Shown: positions 25,756-35,489, numbered from the stretch's first letter. The stretch is DNA of 64,000 bases from Halorussus halophilus (GCF_008831545.1 NZ_CP044523.1:1-64000); one strand, 5' to 3'. Numbers and translations: made by a program. Notes: generated by a model not told the origin, from the sequence alone.

Positions 25756-28009
25756 GCAATCGAAGTCCGACACCGTCCGCGACAAACTGAATCTTGGCGA
25801 CGTGTCGATTTCGTACCACAAGCTCGCCGTCGCCTCGACGCTCGTCCTCGTCGCCACCTCGATGCAGGTCCTCTTCCACGTGACCAACATCGTGGGCGGG
25901 ACGGGGACGTTGCTGTTGATAGTCGCGGCGACGCTCGGAATCGGCGTCGTCGTCGCTCGGAAATTACGGCCGTATCAGGCCAGTCTGCTCGCCGCGCTGT
26001 TGCTGGCGCTCGGCCTGGTCAGCTACTATCTGGCGGTGCCGAGCGCCTACCTCGTCGCGCTGTCGTTCGGCAAGTTGCTCAACGACAACCTCGCGCTACT
26101 GACGGGGCTGTCGGTCCTGCGGATGACTTCCGTCGGCACGTGGGCGCTTGGCGTCGCACCAGCGATGGTGTTCGCGCCGTGGTACTTGGTTCTGCGGCGA
26201 CGGTACGCGCTGGCAGTCGCCGCGGGCGGCGCGGCGCTCGGTTTCTTCGTCCTGACTGGCGACGCCGGGAACGTCCTGACGCTCGTCGGTACGCTCGCGG
26301 CCGGTGCCACGCTCGGCTTCGGGACGCTCGCGCGCCACGGCGGCACCTCCGCACAGGTCGATACGCTGGCGGTCGTTCTCGTGGCGATGTTAGTGCTTGC
26401 CTCGTCGGTGAGTCTCGTCCCCGGCGGGTCGGCGAGTCCGTTGCTCCCCGGTAGCGGCGCGACGACGCCGACGGTCGAGGGAAGTCTGGTCAGTAACAGC
26501 GAGCGCGTCGGCATCGTCGGTTCTATCCGACTCTCGCCGAAGGTTCGCTTTACCGTCGAGTCCGACGAGAAGGCCTACTGGCGGGTCGGCGCGTACGACC
26601 GCTACAGCGGCGACGGGTGGGTCAGAACTGGCGACGCCAGCGAGTACTACGTCCAGCCACCGCCGCCCGGTTCGTCCGAGCGCGTCCAGCAGACCTACAC
26701 CGTCGAAGCCCAACGAGTCAACGCCATGCCCGCCGCGTGGAAACCGACGCGACTGACCAGCGGCGACGTGGACAACACGCGTATCACGTCGCTGCGTGGA
26801 CTCGCGCCCGTCGGCGCGCTCCGCGAGGGCGAACAGTACACGATAGTTAGTCAAGTCCCCAACCCGGGTCCACAGCAACTCCGGAACGCTGGGAGCGACT
26901 ACCCCGCCGCAGTAGAGGAGCGCTACCTTCAGCTACCTCAGAGTTCCGAGGACCGTATTCGCCAGAAGACGAACCAAATCACCGCCGACGAGGACAACGC
27001 CTACGCGAAGGCGAAAGCCATCGAGAGCTGGTTAGAGTCGAACAAGCGCTACGACTTAGACGTGAAACGCCCAGAGGGGACCATCGCCGAGAGCTTCATC
27101 TTCGACATGAAGAGAGGCTACTGCACCTACTACGCGACCTCAATGGTGACGATGCTCCGTTCGCAGGGCATCCCCGCGCGGTTCGTCGTCGGCTACACGC
27201 CCGGCCAACGCGTCTCCGAGGACGAGTACGTCGTCCGCGGTCTCGACTCCCACGCGTGGGTCGAGGTCTACTTCCCCGACGTCGGGTGGGTGCGGTTCGA
27301 CCCGACTCCGGCCGGACCACGCCAGCAGGCCGAGGGGTCCCAGATAGAGCAGGCCCGACAGAGCAACGTCTCGGACGTGGACACGGGCGGTAGCGCGGAC
27401 GGCACGTGGACCCCGACCACGACGGAGACGACGACCACCGACTCGAACGAGACCTCCGAGACAGACACGAACAGCACGTCGAACGCCACAGCCAGCAATC
27501 AGACCGTGGACCGCGGGCGACTCGACCCCGGCGGCGGATTCGGTGGCACGGTCGGGACGAGTACGGAGACGAACACGAGTACCGGCGTCGGCGAGGGCGA
27601 CGAGGGTGGCGGGATACCCATCGGCCCGCCGTCGAAAGAGCAAGCCGCGTTCGGTCTCGTCGTCCTCGTCGGTCTGCTGGCGGCCGCTCGTCGGACCGGC
27701 GTCGCCAGTCGCATCCATCGGGCGGTCTGGCTCCGACACCAGCCACGACGGGACCCCGAGACCGACGTGAAGCGGGCGTTCGACCGCTTGGAGTATCTGC
27801 TCGCCGACCGGTACCGCGAGCGCCGAACTGGCGAGACGCCCCGCGAGTATCTCGCCGACATCGGCGACGTAGACGAACGAGTCGCTCGCGTCGGCGACTG
27901 CTACGAGCGCGTTCGCTACGCCGGACAGGTCGAGGAAGACACTGCCGACGAAGCAGTGTCGCTCGTGGACGAACTGGTCGGCGAGTGGCGAAGGCCCCTC
28001 GGGCGGTGA
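25748..28009 (+). CDS. TgpA-like membrane transglutaminase
   Basis: 753 residues. Seven or eight membrane helices occupy about residues 25-220. An extracellular beta region (FTVESDEKAYWRVGAYDRYSGDGW) comes next. The transglutaminase/protease-like core follows, with catalytic Cys in FDMKRGYCTYYATSMVTMLRSQGIPARFVVGY, His in GLDSHAWVEVYFP and Asp in WVRFDPTPAG. A Thr/Asn-rich linker, a last membrane helix (QAAFGLVVLVGLLAAA) and a cytoplasmic DUF4129-like region (EYLLADRYRERRTGETPREYLADIG) complete it. It forms the MoxR-DUF58-TgpA module. The biochemical role in haloarchaea is not established; surface protein processing is plausible. Confidence 0.9.
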   Translation: MSTQSKSDTVRDKLNLGDVSISYHKLAVASTLVLVATSMQVLFHVTNIVGGTGTLLLIVAATLGIGVVVARKLRPYQASLLAALLLALGLVSYYLAVPSAYLVALSFGKLLNDNLALLTGLSVLRMTSVGTWALGVAPAMVFAPWYLVLRRRYALAVAAGGAALGFFVLTGDAGNVLTLVGTLAAGATLGFGTLARHGGTSAQVDTLAVVLVAMLVLASSVSLVPGGSASPLLPGSGATTPTVEGSLVSNSERVGIVGSIRLSPKVRFTVESDEKAYWRVGAYDRYSGDGWVRTGDASEYYVQPPPPGSSERVQQTYTVEAQRVNAMPAAWKPTRLTSGDVDNTRITSLRGLAPVGALREGEQYTIVSQVPNPGPQQLRNAGSDYPAAVEERYLQLPQSSEDRIRQKTNQITADEDNAYAKAKAIESWLESNKRYDLDVKRPEGTIAESFIFDMKRGYCTYYATSMVTMLRSQGIPARFVVGYTPGQRVSEDEYVVRGLDSHAWVEVYFPDVGWVRFDPTPAGPRQQAEGSQIEQARQSNVSDVDTGGSADGTWTPTTTETTTTDSNETSETDTNSTSNATASNQTVDRGRLDPGGGFGGTVGTSTETNTSTGVGEGDEGGGIPIGPPSKEQAAFGLVVLVGLLAAARRTGVASRIHRAVWLRHQPRRDPETDVKRAFDRLEYLLADRYRERRTGETPREYLADIGDVDERVARVGDCYERVRYAGQVEEDTADEAVSLVDELVGEWRRPLGR

Positions 28010-28050
28010 GACGGCCGTTTCCCGACACAGTTTTGTACCCCTGTAACTAA

Positions 28051-28356
<306 letters not shown>

Positions 28357-28457
28357 CTCGACCCTTTCTGTCTCTCACAGAGTGCGGTGAGTGGTGACGC
28401 TATCGTTGACGAGTGACGACTGTACGAATGCTACGAGCGACTGTACGAAGTGACGTC

Positions 28458-28832
28458 TCAGAACGGCGACGTCGGCCCTTCTTCTGACTCTCGCTCGGTC
28501 GATTCGAACCCGTACTCCCACTCGTCGAGTCCGCCTGCCATGCTCTCGACGGTGGCGTCGTCCGGGACGCCCTCGTAAGAAGCAATCAGTCGCGCGGCCT
28601 GCACGCTCGACTTGCCGTGGGGACAGACCGTCACGACGCGTTCGGCACCGTCGAGGCTGTCGATTCGGTCGGCCAGCGCGTGGAACGGGATGTTTTCACT
28701 GTCGGGAATGTGGCCCCGGTCGAACTGCCGACTCGGACGGATGTCTACGACGCGAACGTCCTCGTCGGCGTCCAGCAGTTCCTTGACCTCCGTCGGGGAG
28801 ATTTCGGCGTCCATCGGCTCGTGGTTGGCCAC
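28458..28832 (-). CDS. Rhodanese-like sulfurtransferase
   Basis: 124 residues, a single rhodanese domain. The CH2A-like entry is VRVVDIRPSRQFDRGHIPDSENIPF. The active-site loop VVTVCPHGKSSVQAA holds the persulfide-forming Cys, and a C-terminal SMAGGLDEWE is present. It probably transfers sulfur or works in thiol chemistry. M7 (MDAEISPTEVKELL) is a plausible alternative start. No sulfur-transfer partner is next to it. Confidence 0.9.
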   Translation of the reverse strand: MANHEPMDAEISPTEVKELLDADEDVRVVDIRPSRQFDRGHIPDSENIPFHALADRIDSLDGAERVVTVCPHGKSSVQAARLIASYEGVPDDATVESMAGGLDEWEYGFESTERESEEGPTSPF

Positions 28833-28953
28833 CGACCCGGATAAGCCCCGCGGTGCGCTGGAAGTAACCCGCCATTACTTTCGTCGCCCTCGACCTCGAA
28901 TCTACCTACTCGCTGAGCAAAAAGCCAAGTAACCCCGGACCCTCTCTTCTCCT

Positions 28954-29253
28954 ATGTGGGGTTCCCGGAGACGCCGGGGAAACGACTCGGTCGATTGCAT
29001 CGCCTGTGGCGACACTATCCGTCGCACTGACGCCCGTGAGTACGATAAGGAGGGCGACCGCTGGGACCGCAAAGACAAGGAGTTCGAACACCTCTGCAAG
29101 GCTTGTCACAACGACCTCTGCCATCAGCCACGCGCGGAGTTAGAGGACCTGCTCGTAGACATCGACGCTGGCGCGCTCTCGGAGACGGAGTTTCTGGCAC
29201 GCTACTCCCAAGCCGTCGAAGAGCGATACGGTTCGGTGGACTCCGAACAGTAA
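28954..29253 (+). CDS. Small haloarchaeal CxxC zinc-binding protein
   Basis: 99 residues. After a basic start (MWGSRRRRGND) come CIACGDTIRRTDAREYDKEGDRW and HLCKACHNDLCHQ: two C-x2-C knuckles about 35 residues apart, with an extra Cys and His. It is therefore probably a zinc-ribbon protein. The C-terminal half is acidic helix. It resembles proteins annotated DUF7562 in haloarchaea; the function is unknown. It lies 98 bases before the RNB nuclease on the same strand. Confidence 0.75.
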   Translation: MWGSRRRRGNDSVDCIACGDTIRRTDAREYDKEGDRWDRKDKEFEHLCKACHNDLCHQPRAELEDLLVDIDAGALSETEFLARYSQAVEERYGSVDSEQ

Positions 29254-29351
29254 TCACGGACTAACAGTTCGACGCTTTTTATGAGCCGTTCAGATTCTGC
29301 GCTTCGACGCTTCCCGATACTCCTAACTACTCGACTACACTACGAAGTGGT

Positions 29352-30632
29352 ATGACTAGCGACGCACAGGCCGAGGCCGGAACTGCCGAAGGGCAGGGAC
29401 CGGTCGAAATCTCTCCCGAGACGGCCGAGAAGTTGGAGAACAAACGCGAAGACCTCTTCGAGAAGTTCGAAATCCGCGACGAGTTCCCCGACGCGGTGAT
29501 GACGGAAGCCGAAAAGCGCACGGAGGACATCCAGCAGGAGATTCAGGACGAGGTCGAGGAGCGCAAAGACCTGCGGGACATGACGACGTGGACGACCGAC
29601 CCCATCGACGCTCAGGACTTCGACGACGCCATCTCTATCGAGGAAAAAGAAGACGAGTACGTCCTCTGGGTTCACATCGCCGACGTGACCCACTACGTCA
29701 CGCCAGAAACGAACATGTGGGAGGAGGCCGTCGAGCGGTCGAACACCGTCTATCTGCCCGCTTACACCATCCACATGCTCCCGCCGATGCTGGCCGAGAC
29801 GGTCTGTTCGCTCGTCCCGAACGAGGACCGACTGGCCCACACCGTCGAGATGCACCTCGACAAGGAGACGCTGGGCTACGAGGACATCGAGATTTACAAA
29901 TCCGTCATCCAGAGTGACGAGCGACTCACTTACTCACAGGCAGAGAGTCGCATCGACGACGAGGACGCCGACCTCCACGAGGAGAACAAACTCGCGTACG
30001 AACTCGCCGACCAGATGCACGAACAGCGCAAGGAAGAGGGGAGCCTCGTCCTGAACCCGACGCGAGACCGCGCACACACCATCATCGAGGAGTGCATGCT
30101 GAAGGCGAACAAGGCAGTCACGCACACGCTGATGTGGGACCGCGGCGTCGAGGCGATGTACCGCGTTCACCCGCAACCCTCGCCCGACGAGTGGGGCGAG
30201 GCACTACAGGAGATTCAGGACTTGGACGGCGTCTCGATTCCGGGTGATACGTGGGACGAGCCACGAAAAGCAGTGAACGCGACGCTCGAAGAGGCACCGG
30301 GTCGCCAACTCGACAAGATTCAGTGGGCCGTGATGAAGGTGATGCCCCGCGCGAAGTACATGAACGACCCCTTCGGCGGCCACCACGCGCTCAACTTCGA
30401 GATTTACGGCCACTTCACCAGTCCGATTCGCCGCCTCTCGGACCTCATCAACCACTGGATCGTCTACACGAACGACGTGCCGGAGGACTTGGTGGCGCTC
30501 TGTGACCGCGCCAGCGACAAGCAGGCCGACGCGGAGGCCTGCGAACGGGAGTACAAGCAATATCTGCAAGAAGTGGGGCTTGACCCGTCTGCGGTGAACA
30601 ATCGCGGCATCGAAGTCGTGGAAGAAGAGTAA
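29352..30632 (+). CDS. rnr: RNB-domain exoribonuclease (RNase R-like)
   Basis: 426 residues, essentially one RNB catalytic domain. TDPIDAQDFDDAISIE carries the acidic Mg2+-binding residues, then WVHIADVTHYV, the long helix region DQMHEQRKEEGSL, and HFTSPIRRLSDLINHW with the conserved RR-D. The usual cold-shock and S1 RNA-binding domains of bacterial RNase R are absent, as known for haloarchaeal RNase R. It degrades RNA 3' to 5'. Haloarchaea use it where other archaea have an exosome or other nucleases. It abuts the convergent acetyltransferase with no gap. Confidence 0.92.
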   Translation: MTSDAQAEAGTAEGQGPVEISPETAEKLENKREDLFEKFEIRDEFPDAVMTEAEKRTEDIQQEIQDEVEERKDLRDMTTWTTDPIDAQDFDDAISIEEKEDEYVLWVHIADVTHYVTPETNMWEEAVERSNTVYLPAYTIHMLPPMLAETVCSLVPNEDRLAHTVEMHLDKETLGYEDIEIYKSVIQSDERLTYSQAESRIDDEDADLHEENKLAYELADQMHEQRKEEGSLVLNPTRDRAHTIIEECMLKANKAVTHTLMWDRGVEAMYRVHPQPSPDEWGEALQEIQDLDGVSIPGDTWDEPRKAVNATLEEAPGRQLDKIQWAVMKVMPRAKYMNDPFGGHHALNFEIYGHFTSPIRRLSDLINHWIVYTNDVPEDLVALCDRASDKQADAEACEREYKQYLQEVGLDPSAVNNRGIEVVEEE

Positions 30633-31133
30633 CTACAACTCCGCTTCTCTTACGTACTCCACGACCGACTCGCCTTCTAACTCTTCCTCGCGCTCCGCCA
30701 CTACGCGGTAGCCGTGCTTCTCGTAGAACCCATTCCCTACCTCGTTGTAGGCCAGCACGACCAATCGAAGTCGTCCGGCCCCGCACTCCTCGGCCCACGT
30801 TTCCACGCCGCCGAGCAGTTCCGTCCCCACACCTTCGCCCCAGTGGTCCGACTGCACGTAGATACGCGGCAGGTGCGCGGCGTCGTCTTCCTCGCCCAAG
30901 ACGCCCTGCGCGAACCCGACAATCATGCCATCCTGCTCGGCGACCAGAAACTGCCCGTCTTCGCGCTCGATTGACTGCTCTAATCCTTCTCTGGCGTACC
31001 AGCCATCGACCACCTGCTCGACCGAATCGGCACCGAGGATGTCGTCGTACGTGGCGTGCCACGACTCGCGCGCGACGTTCTGGATGCCGGACACGTCTTT
31101 GGTGGTGGCTACTCTGACTTCGAACTCGCTCAT
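30633..31133 (-). CDS. GNAT N-acetyltransferase
   Basis: 166 residues from MSEFEVRVATTKDVSGIQ; a longer frame upstream lacks normal composition and is rejected. The GNAT fold is clear: FLVAEQDGMIVGFAQG (motif C/D strands), AHLPRIYVQSDHWGEGVGTELL (acetyl-CoA pyrophosphate loop, Q/R-x-x-G-x-G type), and VLAYNEVGNGFYEKHGYRVV. It transfers acetyl from acetyl-CoA to an amine; the substrate could be a protein N-terminus, a polyamine or a small molecule. Confidence 0.9.
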   Translation of the reverse strand: MSEFEVRVATTKDVSGIQNVARESWHATYDDILGADSVEQVVDGWYAREGLEQSIEREDGQFLVAEQDGMIVGFAQGVLGEEDDAAHLPRIYVQSDHWGEGVGTELLGGVETWAEECGAGRLRLVVLAYNEVGNGFYEKHGYRVVAEREEELEGESVVEYVREAEL

Positions 31134-31206
31134 GGCCTCGTGTTGATTTTGGGATGGGAAATATATTGTCGGAGCGTGCCAACCGGGGCCGTCACCCCCA
31201 CTCGAC

Positions 31207-31749
31207 TCAGAACTCCGGTAATCTCTCGACGAACGCCTGCTTGCGCTCCGGCGTCGTGAGGTACAGTCGTTCGAACAGGAGCAGCGTTCCCAAGAGCCCG
31301 ACCGCCCCGACGATTCCAAGCCAGAAGTTGTCGGCGTACCACAGACCGTAGTTTCCCATGCCGAAGTCGGCACCGTAGGCGGTGAAGACCCGTTCGGGAA
31401 CGGGACCCTGAAACAGCACGTACGCCGAAGACGGTAGGAACATGGGGAGAAATATCGGGACCATGAGGTTGAGCATCGGCCACCCGTACGCGAACCCGGT
31501 CGCCAGCGCGAAGTAGACGCTCACCACGAACGTTGAGACGATTCTCGCTCGTCGTCGGACGAAAATCGCATCCAATCCGGGGGACGCGGCCACGTCAATC
31601 CCGCCGAGTAGTACGATGGTAGCCGTGTAGGAACCCAACAGGACGGCGAGACCTACGACAGGGACGAGTGCGTTCTGCCAGAACGGGCGCACGAAGGGGA
31701 TGAGTATCGTTCGGGCCTTCGGCGTCCTATCGTCCTCGGTAGTCTCCAT
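31207..31749 (-). CDS. Polytopic membrane protein, unknown
   Basis: 180 residues with about four membrane helices (NALVPVVGLAVLLGSYTATIVLL; IVSTFVVSVYFALATGFAYGW; LMVPIFLPMFLPSSAYVLF; FWLGIVGAVGLLGTLLLF) and a short charged N-terminus. No conserved catalytic motif is visible. Cannot be assigned to a family from reading alone. Confidence 0.7.
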   Translation of the reverse strand: METTEDDRTPKARTILIPFVRPFWQNALVPVVGLAVLLGSYTATIVLLGGIDVAASPGLDAIFVRRRARIVSTFVVSVYFALATGFAYGWPMLNLMVPIFLPMFLPSSAYVLFQGPVPERVFTAYGADFGMGNYGLWYADNFWLGIVGAVGLLGTLLLFERLYLTTPERKQAFVERLPEF

Positions 31750-31846
31750 CTCGGACGAGATTTCGCCAAGCGAATAATAACGTTTCCGGTGGCTGGCACT
31801 TCGGGACGAGCGTGAGATTCACGACACCTGCCTCCAAAGCCAACTT

Positions 31847-32476
31847 ATGGTCGAGTTCCCCGACCCCAAGTCCCGAAATGTCCTCGAACCGGGGTGTGCC
31901 CGCTGTCCTCACCTCGTGGAGTCCCGCGAGTGCATCTCGTGGGGAAACGGGTCGTTAGACGCCGAGGTAGTCGTGGTCGGGGAAGCCCCAGCGTACGGAA
32001 ATCCCGACGCAGAGCAGTGGCGAGGCGGCAACTGGACCGGTCTCGCGTACACCTCTCGGCACTCCGGGCAGAAGATTCGGGACCTCTTCGCGGATGCCGG
32101 ATTCGATTCTGGGGACCTCTATTTTACCAATGCCGTCAAGTGCTTCCCGGCAGACTCGGACGACCCCGAGTCCAATCGGGAACCCACCGCCGAAGAGCGT
32201 GCGAACTGCCGGGACCACCTCGCGGCCGAAATCGAGCAGATTTCTCCCGCGGTCGTCGCGCCAACTGGTAAGCACGCCACGCTCTCCGTGCTGGGCGAGA
32301 ACTCCCTCGACGGGTTTCTCGATTCGGTTCTCACTCCCGTCGAGAGCGAGGCATTCGACGCGACGGTCCTGCCGTTGCTCCATCCCTCCTATCAGAACGT
32401 CTGGCTCCCGCGCATCGGCTACGACCGCGAGGCGTACGTCGCCGCGATTCGCGAGCGCGTCGAGAGCGGTCGTTAA
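31847..32476 (+). CDS. Iron-sulfur uracil-DNA glycosylase family protein
   Basis: 209 residues. The family 4/5-type layout is complete. The [4Fe-4S] ligands are C17, C20, C99 (KCFP) and C121 (NCRDHL). Motif 1 is VVVGEAPAYGNPD at 42-54 and motif 2 is LLHPSYQN at 177-184. It removes uracil formed by cytosine deamination, relevant to a GC-rich genome exposed to light and salt. The sequence around GNWTGLAY replaces the usual GRPFVG region, so it is a divergent haloarchaeal branch. Confidence 0.88.
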   Translation: MVEFPDPKSRNVLEPGCARCPHLVESRECISWGNGSLDAEVVVVGEAPAYGNPDAEQWRGGNWTGLAYTSRHSGQKIRDLFADAGFDSGDLYFTNAVKCFPADSDDPESNREPTAEERANCRDHLAAEIEQISPAVVAPTGKHATLSVLGENSLDGFLDSVLTPVESEAFDATVLPLLHPSYQNVWLPRIGYDREAYVAAIRERVESGR

Positions 32477-32529
32477 TATCCCAACTACCGGCAGTTCGAT
32501 TTTTGTGAGTGGAATCCGTACAGGTGTTA

Positions 32530-33177
32530 ATGAGTATCATCGCGGAGTTCAGCACGCAGTCGAAGGACTTCGCACTCGGGGGCGCGCTCGCGGCCCATCC
32601 GGAGGTGCGGGTCGAACTGGAGAAAGTCGTCCCCACCCGCAGGGACGTGTTCCCGTTCTTCTGGGCGTGGGGCGAGGAGCTAGAAGCCTTCGCCGAGACG
32701 CTCCGCGAGCAACCGAGCGTGAGCACGCTGGACGTGGTCGATAGCGTGGACGACGGTGTCCTCTACCGCGTCGAGTGGGCGAACGTGATGACCGACCTCG
32801 GGTGGGTCATCCAGCAGGCGGAGGCGACCGTTCTCGACGCCAGCGGGCAGGCCGACATCTGGGAGTTCGAACTCCGCTTTCCGACCCACGACGGAGTCCA
32901 GTCGTTTCAGGAAGACTGCGGTGACCGGGACATCTCGCTGGAGTTGAAGCGACTCCACTCGCTGAACGAGGTGAGCGTCGATGGGCAGTACGACCTGACG
33001 ACCGAACAGCGAGACACGCTTCTTGCCGCGCTCGAACACGGCTACTTCAACGAACCGCGTGACGTGACTCTCGAACAACTCGCCGACATCCTCGACCTGT
33101 CGCCGACGGCCGTCTCGGGCCGGATGCGCCGGGCCGAGGCGACGCTCATCTCCCGGACGCTGCTCACCGACTCTTAA
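32530..33177 (+). CDS. HTH-10 (Bat-like) transcriptional regulator
   Basis: 215 residues from MSIIAEFSTQSKDFALGG. The N-terminal bacterioopsin-activator-type sensor half (about 1-150) resembles the GAF/HTH-associated domain of this family. The C-terminal HTH-10 domain is LTTEQRDTLLAALEHGYFNEPRDVTLEQLADILDLSPTAVSGRMRRAEATLISRTL. Such proteins are haloarchaeal one-component regulators. The target is unknown. It is followed on the same strand by a HalOD1 gene 108 bases on, preceded by a TTAAAT-rich promoter-like patch. Confidence 0.92.
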   Translation: MSIIAEFSTQSKDFALGGALAAHPEVRVELEKVVPTRRDVFPFFWAWGEELEAFAETLREQPSVSTLDVVDSVDDGVLYRVEWANVMTDLGWVIQQAEATVLDASGQADIWEFELRFPTHDGVQSFQEDCGDRDISLELKRLHSLNEVSVDGQYDLTTEQRDTLLAALEHGYFNEPRDVTLEQLADILDLSPTAVSGRMRRAEATLISRTLLTDS

Positions 33178-33284
33178 ATGTCTTAAATACTGCACCCCAA
33201 TGCACAACAGGTGGCCGTCCTTACGGACCGTTGACGGTCGTCGCCGTACGCCTTTCTACCGGGGCGACGACGAAGGAGGACACG

Positions 33285-33596
33285 ATGAACGTGACAACCA
33301 ACGATACACCGACCGAGCCGACGACCCAGAAACGAACACCGAAGGTCTCTCGCTCGTTCGACGGCGACGACCGCCTCAGCACGGTCGTCATCGAAGCCGT
33401 CGCCGACGCAATAGACTGTGACCCCCACGAGGTGACGCCACCGCTCCACCGGAGCGTAGACCTCGACGCGCTCGACTCGCTGTTCGGCACGCAACACGAC
33501 GGCACCCCCCGAACCGGCGGCCATGTCGCCTTCGACCACGGCGACTGTCGCGTCCTCGTTGACGGTTCCCGTGTCTCGGTCTACTCAGACGCCTAA
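33285..33596 (+). CDS. HalOD1 output-domain protein
   Basis: 103 residues from MNVTTNDTPTEPTT. After a ~28-residue lead the HalOD1 domain is clear: LSTVVIEAVADAIDCDPHEVTPPLHRSVDLDALDSLF, then HVAFDHGDCRVLVDGSRVSV. HalOD1 is found alone or as the output domain of haloarchaeal receiver proteins and is thought to act in signalling. The upstream sequence CTTAAATGTCTTAAATAC (about 33173-33190) is a probable promoter patch. Confidence 0.9.
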   Translation: MNVTTNDTPTEPTTQKRTPKVSRSFDGDDRLSTVVIEAVADAIDCDPHEVTPPLHRSVDLDALDSLFGTQHDGTPRTGGHVAFDHGDCRVLVDGSRVSVYSDA

Positions 33597-33633
33597 ACGC
33601 CTACTTCTCTTCGTAGCTGCTTCTCTTCTCGAC

Positions 33634-34218
33634 TCAGAGCAGTCCTGCCTCGCGCGCGAGCAACAGCGCCTCGATGGTCGCGTCGTTCGCCGGGTCCTCG
33701 CGGGCCGCGGCCAGTGCGTCTTCGACGGGTATCGTTCGAACGGAGAGGAACTCGTTGTCGTCCAGATTCCGCTCGACGGGAGCGAGACCTTCGGCGAAGA
33801 CGATGCCGCGCTCGTGACGCAGGACGCCCGTCGAGCAGTAGAACTCTTCGAGTAGAGTCACCTCGCTGGCGTCGAATCCCGTCTCTTCGCGGAGTTCACG
33901 CGCCCCAGCGACTTCGTAGCTCTCGCCGTCCTCTACGATTCCCGCGGGACACTCCAGACAGTGCTTCTCGATGACCGGTCGGTACTGCTCGACGAACACG
34001 ACCTGCCCGTCTTCGACCGCGAGAATCACGACTGCCGGGGGCAGTTCGGCCCAGTAGTACTTCTTCGTAGAGCCGTCCGGCTGTTCCACGAGGTCGTAGC
34101 CGCCGGTGTACCACCCCGTTTCGTACTCCGCGACGGATTCGATGACGCGCCAGTCGTCTCGGTTCCGGTCGTCTTCGTGCCGGTCGTCTTCGTTCCAGTC
34201 GTCCTCGTCCATACCCAC
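33634..34218 (-). CDS. Nudix hydrolase (ADP-ribose pyrophosphatase-like)
   Basis: 194 residues (M3 at 34212 also possible). A perfect Nudix box, GIVEDGESYEVAGARELREETGF, matches GX5EX7REUXEEXGU. Surrounding features VVFVEQYRPVIEKHCLECPAG are typical of ADP-ribose pyrophosphatases. It should hydrolyse a nucleoside diphosphate linked to another group. The N-terminus is an acidic five-residue repeat (DEDDW, NEDDR, HEDDR, NRDDW) encoded by a 15-bp tandem repeat. Confidence 0.9.
   Translation of the reverse strand: MGMDEDDWNEDDRHEDDRNRDDWRVIESVAEYETGWYTGGYDLVEQPDGSTKKYYWAELPPAVVILAVEDGQVVFVEQYRPVIEKHCLECPAGIVEDGESYEVAGARELREETGFDASEVTLLEEFYCSTGVLRHERGIVFAEGLAPVERNLDDNEFLSVRTIPVEDALAAAREDPANDATIEALLLAREAGLL
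34154..34213 (-). repeat. 15-bp tandem repeat, about four copies
   Basis: Four units based on TCGTCTTCGTTCCGG run in phase with the reading frame of the Nudix gene and give the acidic pentapeptide repeat at its N-terminus. Copies differ at 1-4 bases. Copy number may vary between strains. Confidence 0.7.
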
Positions 34219-34253
34219 TGTGGGGCCGGAAAGAGAGTAAAACGTGTGGTCCG

Positions 34254-35489
34254 CTATTCGGTGCCACGCAGGTACGCGGTGACGTTTCCGTCTGGCGTGC
34301 CCACGAACAATCGGTCGTCAGTGACCGGCGTCTGGTCCACGACTGGCCCGTCGGTATCGATAGTCCGGACGACGTTCCCGGTTGAGGGGTCCACTCGGTA
34401 CGCCTTCGAGTCACTACTTGCGACGTAGCACGTCTTGCTATCCTGGCTGGTGTACAGAACAGGGGTCGTGAGTGCGCCGTCGCCGTCGTCCACGTCGGTT
34501 CGCCACCGAACTGTGCCCTCGTTCTGGGCCGAGAGCGAGAAGAGTTTCTGGTCGGTGGGGGCGTCGGCCCCGCCTCTGTACGCGACACCGTAGAGGTCGC
34601 CATCGACCTCCGTCAAGTGATCGACGGTCATCTCGTATTCGGGATATTCGCCGACGGTGTCCTGCGACCAGCGTACCGTCCCGTCGTCGCCGTCGAGGGC
34701 GACGACCGTTTCGTCGGCTTCGGCGAAGAGGCCGACGTAGAGCGTTTCCGTTCCCTCGTCCGTTGCCATCGAGAAGACGGGATACCCCGTCTTCGACCAC
34801 TTGCGTTCGGCGCTCGACGAGTCGAGTGCGTACAGCGTCGCGTTCTCGGAATCTGGGGTGTTGCTACCGAAGTACACGTCGCCGTCGGCGAGTGGCGTCG
34901 TCAGCGTGGCGTACGAGTCACCACAGGTGCCGGTGGACTTCCACACCACGTGCCCGTCGTCGGTGTCGAGACAGTACATCGCGCCGTTTCCATCGGCGTC
35001 GTGGCTCCCGACGAACATATGCCCCGAATGCGGCGCGACACCGGTAGTGCCGTGTTCCCAGTCGAGTTGGGCTTTCCACTTCTGAGTGCCCTCTATTCGG
35101 TCGAACGCGTAGACCACGCCGTCTGCGGCAGCGATGATAGCAGACTGCTGTCCGACCTCGACGTTCACTGCGACGTCGTGGAACGACACGTCCTCGCTCA
35201 CTTGCGTCTCCCACTCTACGTCGCCCGACTCGATGTTCAGTCGGGAGACAGTGTCGCCGCTTGCGGCGAAGATTCGTTGGTCGTACACCCGTGTCGTGTA
35301 CGGATAGCCCTCTCCCGGCGGATCGGTTCGCCAGTCGTAGGACTGCTTTTGGCTCGCGTCGCTCGTCGTTCCGTCAGTGGTCGCGCCATCGCTCGTAGAG
35401 TCGTCGCTCGTTGCAGAGACGCCGACGCCGAGACTCGCAGTCGCGGCGGTAGCGCCCAACGCCTTCAGGATGCTTCGTCTGTCTGTCAT
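34254..35489 (-). CDS. Tat-exported PQQ-like beta-propeller protein
   Basis: 411 residues. Tat signal DRRSILKALGATAATASLGVGV, then a Ser/Thr/Asp linker to residue ~50. A propeller of PQQ/WD-like blades follows, with repeated strands such as VSRLNIESGDVEWETQV, VYAFDRIEGTQKWKAQL, MYCLDTDDGHVVWKST and TVVALDGDDGTVRWSQD. No quinone ligand set or enzyme motif is obvious, so it may be a binding or assembly platform outside the cell (BamB-like fold). No lipobox is seen. Confidence 0.85.
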   Translation of the reverse strand: MTDRRSILKALGATAATASLGVGVSATSDDSTSDGATTDGTTSDASQKQSYDWRTDPPGEGYPYTTRVYDQRIFAASGDTVSRLNIESGDVEWETQVSEDVSFHDVAVNVEVGQQSAIIAAADGVVYAFDRIEGTQKWKAQLDWEHGTTGVAPHSGHMFVGSHDADGNGAMYCLDTDDGHVVWKSTGTCGDSYATLTTPLADGDVYFGSNTPDSENATLYALDSSSAERKWSKTGYPVFSMATDEGTETLYVGLFAEADETVVALDGDDGTVRWSQDTVGEYPEYEMTVDHLTEVDGDLYGVAYRGGADAPTDQKLFSLSAQNEGTVRWRTDVDDGDGALTTPVLYTSQDSKTCYVASSDSKAYRVDPSTGNVVRTIDTDGPVVDQTPVTDDRLFVGTPDGNVTAYLRGTE

